DNA from: Nostoc sp. LPT
Lineage (GTDB): Bacteria; Cyanobacteriota; Cyanobacteriia; Cyanobacteriales; Nostocaceae
NCBI RefSeq assembly: GCF_017115165.1
Contig: NZ_JABXKF010000019.1
Coordinates: 1 to 64,000, forward strand
Direction: 5' to 3'
DNA length: 64,000 nucleotides
This document shows positions 60,396 through 64,000 of this stretch, piece by piece (the stretch's first letter is position 1; the number at the start of each line of letters is the position of its first letter). Made by a program: the position numbers and the translations under genes. Below the pieces are notes generated by a model. That model was not told where the DNA came from. It made no database searches and was given only the letters and a program-made list of their open reading frames with translations.

Positions 60396-61802
60396 ATGAA
60401 CAGAACTCTCATAAATGAAGAAACAACTAACTTACAACAGAGGTATTTAGAAGCGTTTATTGAACGCTACACCAAGCGCACCGAAACCTCAAAACAACTT
60501 ACACAAACCTACCGTCCAGTTTTAGCAAATAGCCGAGCTTCATTCGGGTTCCGTTTGTCCATCAAGGAAATATTCTATCCCATCATTGGCAAGCAAGCAC
60601 AAGGCTCCCGAATGTGGGATGTTGATGGTAACGAATATATAGATTTAGGGGGATTTGGGGTGAATCTCTTTGGTAATAATCCCCCCTTTATTAAGGAAGC
60701 TTTGGCAGCGCAACTTGAGCAAGGAATACAGATTAGTCCCCAAGCAGAGTTTGCTGGTGAAGTTGCTTCGTTAATCTGTGAACTGACGGGGATGGAGCGG
60801 GTCACTTTTGTTAATTCAGGCACAGAAGCCGTGATGACAGCACTACGACTAGCCCGTTCCGCCACAAACCGCTACAAAATTGCTCTCTTTTCAGGGTCTT
60901 ATCATGGTCATTCTGATGGCACGCTGATGATAGCGCACAAAGGCGCAGAAAATCCGCGTGCAGTACCTCTTGCTCGGGGCATATCGTCAAATATTGCTGA
61001 AGATGTGTTGGTACTGGATTATGGGAATTTTGAGTCACTTGAGGTAATCAAAGCTTATGCATCCGAACTGGCAGCGGTTCTGGTTGAACCCGTACAAAGT
61101 CGCCGACCTGAGTTGCAGCCCCAAGCATTTCTCCAACAATTGAGGCAATTGACTCAAGAATCCGGGATAGCATTAATTTTTGACGAGATGGTTACAGGAT
61201 TCCGCATTCATCCAGGAGGAGCGCAGGCATGGTTTGGTGTTGAAGCCGATCTCGCAACCTATGGAAAGATTATTGGTGGCGGAATGCCGATTGGTGTGGT
61301 TGCTGGCAAGGCGACTTATATGGATGGGGTTGACGGCGGTATGTGGAATTATGGGGATGAGTCCTACCCTCAAGCGAAAACGACGTTTGTTGCAGGTACC
61401 TTCTCCAAGCACCCGCTCGCTATGGCAGCAGCACGGGTCGTTCTACAGCATCTCAAAAGTCAGGGTTCTGGACTACAGCAGCAGTTGAACCAACGTACTT
61501 CGCAATTCGTTGAAACCCTAAATGCTTACTTTGAAGCCAATAAAGTGCCTTTGGGAGTTGCTAATTTTGGCTCGTTTTTTGGTCCTGTGCTTTTGGGAAA
61601 CGCTACCTCAAATCATTCTACTGTTTTAGAAAATATCGATTTGCTACTCTATCATCTGCTCGCTAAGGGAATCTATTTACGAGGAGGATGTTTTCTATCT
61701 ACAGCTCATACCGATGAGGATATTGACTGTATCATTCATGCCATCAAGGATAGCGTAGAGGAAATGCAAGAGGGAGGCTTCTTGGTAGATTCCTATTCCT
61801 AA
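60396..61802 (+). CDS. Glutamate-1-semialdehyde-type class III aminotransferase (NRPS-associated)
   Basis: A 468-residue PLP enzyme of the class III/GSA-aminomutase-like branch found in NRPS and PKS pathways. Visible are RPVLANSRASFGFRLSIKEI, MWDVDGNEYIDLGGFGVNLF, TFVNSGTEAVMTALRLARSA (phosphate cup), SGSYHGHSDGTL, IFDEMVTGFRIHPGGAQAWF (Asp to PLP ring) and the Lys in YGKIIGGGMPIGV near 291 that binds PLP. It lies 138 bp after the reductase-ending NRPS on the same strand. MxcL of myxochelin biosynthesis is a homologous enzyme that aminates the aldehyde released by a reductase domain, so terminal amine formation is the best inference. A true heme-pathway aminomutase is unlikely. Confidence 0.9.
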   Translation: MNRTLINEETTNLQQRYLEAFIERYTKRTETSKQLTQTYRPVLANSRASFGFRLSIKEIFYPIIGKQAQGSRMWDVDGNEYIDLGGFGVNLFGNNPPFIKEALAAQLEQGIQISPQAEFAGEVASLICELTGMERVTFVNSGTEAVMTALRLARSATNRYKIALFSGSYHGHSDGTLMIAHKGAENPRAVPLARGISSNIAEDVLVLDYGNFESLEVIKAYASELAAVLVEPVQSRRPELQPQAFLQQLRQLTQESGIALIFDEMVTGFRIHPGGAQAWFGVEADLATYGKIIGGGMPIGVVAGKATYMDGVDGGMWNYGDESYPQAKTTFVAGTFSKHPLAMAAARVVLQHLKSQGSGLQQQLNQRTSQFVETLNAYFEANKVPLGVANFGSFFGPVLLGNATSNHSTVLENIDLLLYHLLAKGIYLRGGCFLSTAHTDEDIDCIIHAIKDSVEEMQEGGFLVDSYS

Positions 61803-61855
61803 CTTCGTTTGTCTCTCTCGGTCGTACTGATGACTGAAACTTTAGCTATCGTAGA

Positions 61856-63154
61856 ATGCGAATCTTCATCCTGATCTGGTTTGGGCAGCTTATTTCACTG
61901 ATTGGCTCTGGGCTGACTCGATTTGCTTTAGGTGTCTGGGTATACCGAAATACTGGGTCAGTCACACAATATGCCCTGATTTCTTTGTTCGCAATACTGC
62001 CAAGCATCTTGTTGTCACCCTTGGTCGGTGTGCTTGTAGATCGCTGGAACCGACGTTCTTGCATGATACTTAGCGATGCCGGAGCAGGACTGAGTACGCT
62101 GGCTATTGCGCTATTGCTCTTCGTTGGTCGGCTTGAAGTCTGGCATATCTACTTGGTTGTAGGAGTTAGTTCGACCTTTAGCGCTTTCCAGTGGCCAGCC
62201 TATACTGCTGCTACTACAATGCTTGTCCCAAAGCAACACCTTGGTCGTGCCAGTGGTATGGTGCAATTTGCAGAGGCAACTTCACGGCTGCTTGCACCGA
62301 TGTTAGCAGGTGTGCTGGTTGTGACTATTCAGATTCAGGGCATCATCCTGATCGACTGCGTTACTTTTCTCTTTTCCCTGGTGACGCTGCTACTCGTCCG
62401 ATTCCCTCAGCCGAAAACTACCGCAGAGAATGAAGTGAAGAAAAGTTGGCAACTGCGGGAGTTCACCTATGGGTGGACATACATCACTGCTCGACCGGCA
62501 CTACTGGGATTGTTGATTTTTTTTGCTGCCATTAATTTCTTAATCGGAGTTGTCAGCGTACTAGTTACACCACTGGTATTAGCCTTTGCTGCGGCTAATG
62601 TACTGGGTACGGTGCTGTCCATTGGTGGAAGCGGTATGTTGGTTGGTGGTCTAGTGATGAGCGTTTGGGGCGGCCCCAAGAACCGTATCCTTGGTGTGTT
62701 TGGTTTTACGCTATCAGGTGGACTCTCTATACTACTTGCGGGGCTTATGCCCTCTGTTCCGGTCTTCTTTGCTGCTGCTTTCATCTACTATTTTGGGGTA
62801 TCGATGATCGATGGCTGTGACCAAGCTATCTGGCAGAGCAAAGTCGCCCCTGCTGTCCAGGGACGAGTGTTTGCCGTGCGAAGTATGCTCGCCTTGGCAT
62901 CACTACCGCTTGCCTATCTGATTGCAGGGCCTTTAGCCGATCAAGTTTTCGAGCCATTACTTGCCCCTACAGGGTTATTAGCTGGAAGCATCGGCAAGAT
63001 CATTGGTGTCGGTAGAGGATACGGTATTGCTTTGTTGTTTGTTGTGGTGGGAATGCTGACTATGCTAGCGATCGCTTTTGGCTATCTATATCAACCTCTA
63101 CGGCGGCTAGATGATCAACTGCCAGATGCAATTGCTGATGAGGCTTTCCCATAG
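61856..63154 (+). CDS. MFS exporter, EntS-like
   Basis: A 432-residue, 12-helix major-facilitator transporter of the MFS_3/EntS type. N-terminal IWFGQLISLIGSGLTRFALG, then LSPLVGVLVDRWNRRSCMIL (the conserved loop 2-3 motif A), a middle FFAAINFLIGVVSVLVTPLV and C-terminal helices. Such exporters commonly end siderophore and lipopeptide clusters, so it probably secretes the NRPS product. The gene is 53 bp after the aminotransferase; a 15-codon open frame (61830) upstream of the ATG overlaps the start out of frame. A strong terminator follows, closing the cluster. Confidence 0.9.
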   Translation: MRIFILIWFGQLISLIGSGLTRFALGVWVYRNTGSVTQYALISLFAILPSILLSPLVGVLVDRWNRRSCMILSDAGAGLSTLAIALLLFVGRLEVWHIYLVVGVSSTFSAFQWPAYTAATTMLVPKQHLGRASGMVQFAEATSRLLAPMLAGVLVVTIQIQGIILIDCVTFLFSLVTLLLVRFPQPKTTAENEVKKSWQLREFTYGWTYITARPALLGLLIFFAAINFLIGVVSVLVTPLVLAFAAANVLGTVLSIGGSGMLVGGLVMSVWGGPKNRILGVFGFTLSGGLSILLAGLMPSVPVFFAAAFIYYFGVSMIDGCDQAIWQSKVAPAVQGRVFAVRSMLALASLPLAYLIAGPLADQVFEPLLAPTGLLAGSIGKIIGVGRGYGIALLFVVVGMLTMLAIAFGYLYQPLRRLDDQLPDAIADEAFP

Positions 63155-63194
63155 AAGAGGCGATTCTGCTGTTATTAGTTGAATAAATATATCC

Positions 63195-63227
63195 GAAGTC
63201 TTGGTGGACATAACCAAGACTTCTTTT
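63195..63227 (+). terminator. Rho-independent terminator of the NRPS operon
   Basis: GAAGTCTTGGT-GGACATA-ACCAAGACTTC followed by TTTT: an 11-bp stem with a T-run, 40 bp after the MFS stop codon. Confidence 0.88.
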
Positions 63228-63527
63228 AAATTGCAGGAATCAATTATTAGTAACTGTGCATTTAGCGGGACTTAAACATTTTTGAGGGAAAAACAAGCCT
63301 CAAACCCATGCAGGGTAAGGTAAATACACCAAATGTTCAAAAACAGCCCAAACCTCAGATATATTAAGAAACTAAGTAAAACGATGTTAAAGTCTTTCTG
63401 GATATAGATTTGAGGTTCTTTTTTGGTTGTTTTTTGTCTAAGTCACACTAACAAATGGTAGCTATTGCAACCAGTCAGTTTAAGTATTATTAAATTCATA
63501 ATCATGCTATTATTAGTCCAATATCAA

Positions 63528-63642
63528 CTCGGTTCTGGTGGGAGTCAGCCATCAGACGCAAGGGGGAAAGTCCGGTGTAAATCCGGCGCTGTCCCGCAGC
63601 TGTAATCAAGGTTCGCCTTGTGAGTCAGAATGCCCGCCGAAA
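63528..63642 (+). ncRNA. Cobalamin (AdoCbl) riboswitch
   Basis: The order and wording of the B12 riboswitch core are present: GGTTCTGGTGGGAGTCAG start, AAGGGGGAAAG, the conserved CCGGTGTAAATCCGGCGCTG (63573-63592), TCCCGCAGCTGTAA (B12 box), then GTGAGTCAGAATGCCCGCC as the closing P-stem region. It should sense adenosylcobalamin and repress the gene downstream. The long spacer to the next start (about 310 nt) must hold the expression platform; a TTGCAGT ... ACTGCAA hairpin is near 63880-63900. Confidence 0.92.
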
Positions 63643-63952
63643 GTAACACACAAACTCATACCCATCTGCGAGGTACAGGTGAAAATTGCCATAAATATTT
63701 CAACAATACGTCAGCTTCACGTTCTCATAGTGCCAGAGATACGCCACAGACTACTCATGGCTGTGAAATTATAGGCAGTTTATTGATGATTGCAATTGCG
63801 CTTTGGTGTAACTGTCGGTTACGCTGGTTTTCGCTTGCGTAAAAGCTTTTGCAACATCATTCTTGCCAAACTTACAGTTATGTTGCAGTTGCACGACTGC
63901 AAGAAGTTGTCATATCTGCGATTCAGAATTATTTCTACAAACTTCAAAATTA

Positions 63953-64000
63953 ATGCTCAATAAACAACATACTTTATTTGTTTGCACGACTTGTGACAGC
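63953..64000 (+). CDS. Start of a DUF1636 family metal-binding protein (partial)
   Basis: Only 16 codons lie in the window: MLNKQHTLFVCTTCDS. The HTLFVCTTC motif is the typical start of DUF1636 proteins, small Cys-rich ferredoxin-like proteins often found with cobalamin genes. It is the first good start downstream of the cobalamin riboswitch, which would control it. The product is cut by the window edge, so the call rests on a short motif and context. Confidence 0.55.
   Translation, partial: MLNKQHTLFVCTTCDS

Noticed and set aside
60396-61802. Heme-pathway glutamate-1-semialdehyde aminomutase (hemL)
   Set aside because: The N-terminal pattern fits NRPS/PKS-associated aminotransferases and the gene lies inside an NRPS operon.
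63538-63842. Open frames of 78 and 70 codons within the riboswitch region
   Set aside because: The first starts inside the cobalamin riboswitch core and the second within its closing stem; neither has a family pattern or ribosome-binding site.

Overview
The window looks like chromosomal DNA of a filamentous, probably heterocyst-forming cyanobacterium (Nostocales type). Supporting signs are abundant HIP1 octamers (GCGATCGC), several families of tandem heptanucleotide repeats and small palindromic repeats, an SLH-OprB iron-uptake type porin, fused PabA-PabB, cyanobacterial two-partner-secretion and CHAT proteins, and GAF domains of the cyanobacteriochrome type. No rRNA, tRNA or CRISPR array was seen.

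Layout. 0.1-5.2 kb: housekeeping genes (class A penicillin-binding protein, folK, Nudix hydrolase), a broken ADP-ribosylglycohydrolase and a Uma2 nuclease-fold gene. 5.3-18.4 kb: a two-partner-secretion locus with a TpsB transporter, a small secreted protein, a 2078-residue TpsA exoprotein, a decayed second TpsA and a TPR-CHAT protein. 18.4-32.4 kb: SLH porin, pabAB, secreted double nuclease, SGNH hydrolase, HupE-like membrane protein, several small conserved genes and an ArsA-type ATPase. 32.7-39.6 kb: a multi-GAF histidine kinase, a type II restriction-modification pair and dnaN. 39.8-45.7 kb: an iron-siderophore type uptake operon (TonB-dependent receptor, binding lipoprotein, FecCD permease, ATPase). 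46.9-63.2 kb: a nonribosomal peptide cluster transcribed divergently from the uptake operon. 63.5 kb to the end: a cobalamin riboswitch and the first 16 codons of a DUF1636-type gene.

The most interesting system is the 46.9-63.2 kb cluster. Its domain order is FAAL-ACP-C-A(Ser)-PCP-C-A-PCP / C-A-PCP-reductase, followed by a glutamate-semialdehyde-type aminotransferase and an EntS-like exporter. This predicts a fatty-acylated tripeptide (acyl-Ser-X-X, with the two X A-domains sharing one pocket code) released as an aldehyde and probably converted to a terminal primary amine, as MxcL does in myxochelin biosynthesis. The adjacent uptake operon raises the possibility of a secreted, re-imported metal-binding lipopeptide, but no dedicated catechol or hydroxamate genes are present here.

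A second theme is small repeats that have entered reading frames without breaking them (pabAB, two NRPS adenylation domains, probably the CHAT gene) or together with decay (ADP-ribosylglycohydrolase, second TpsA).
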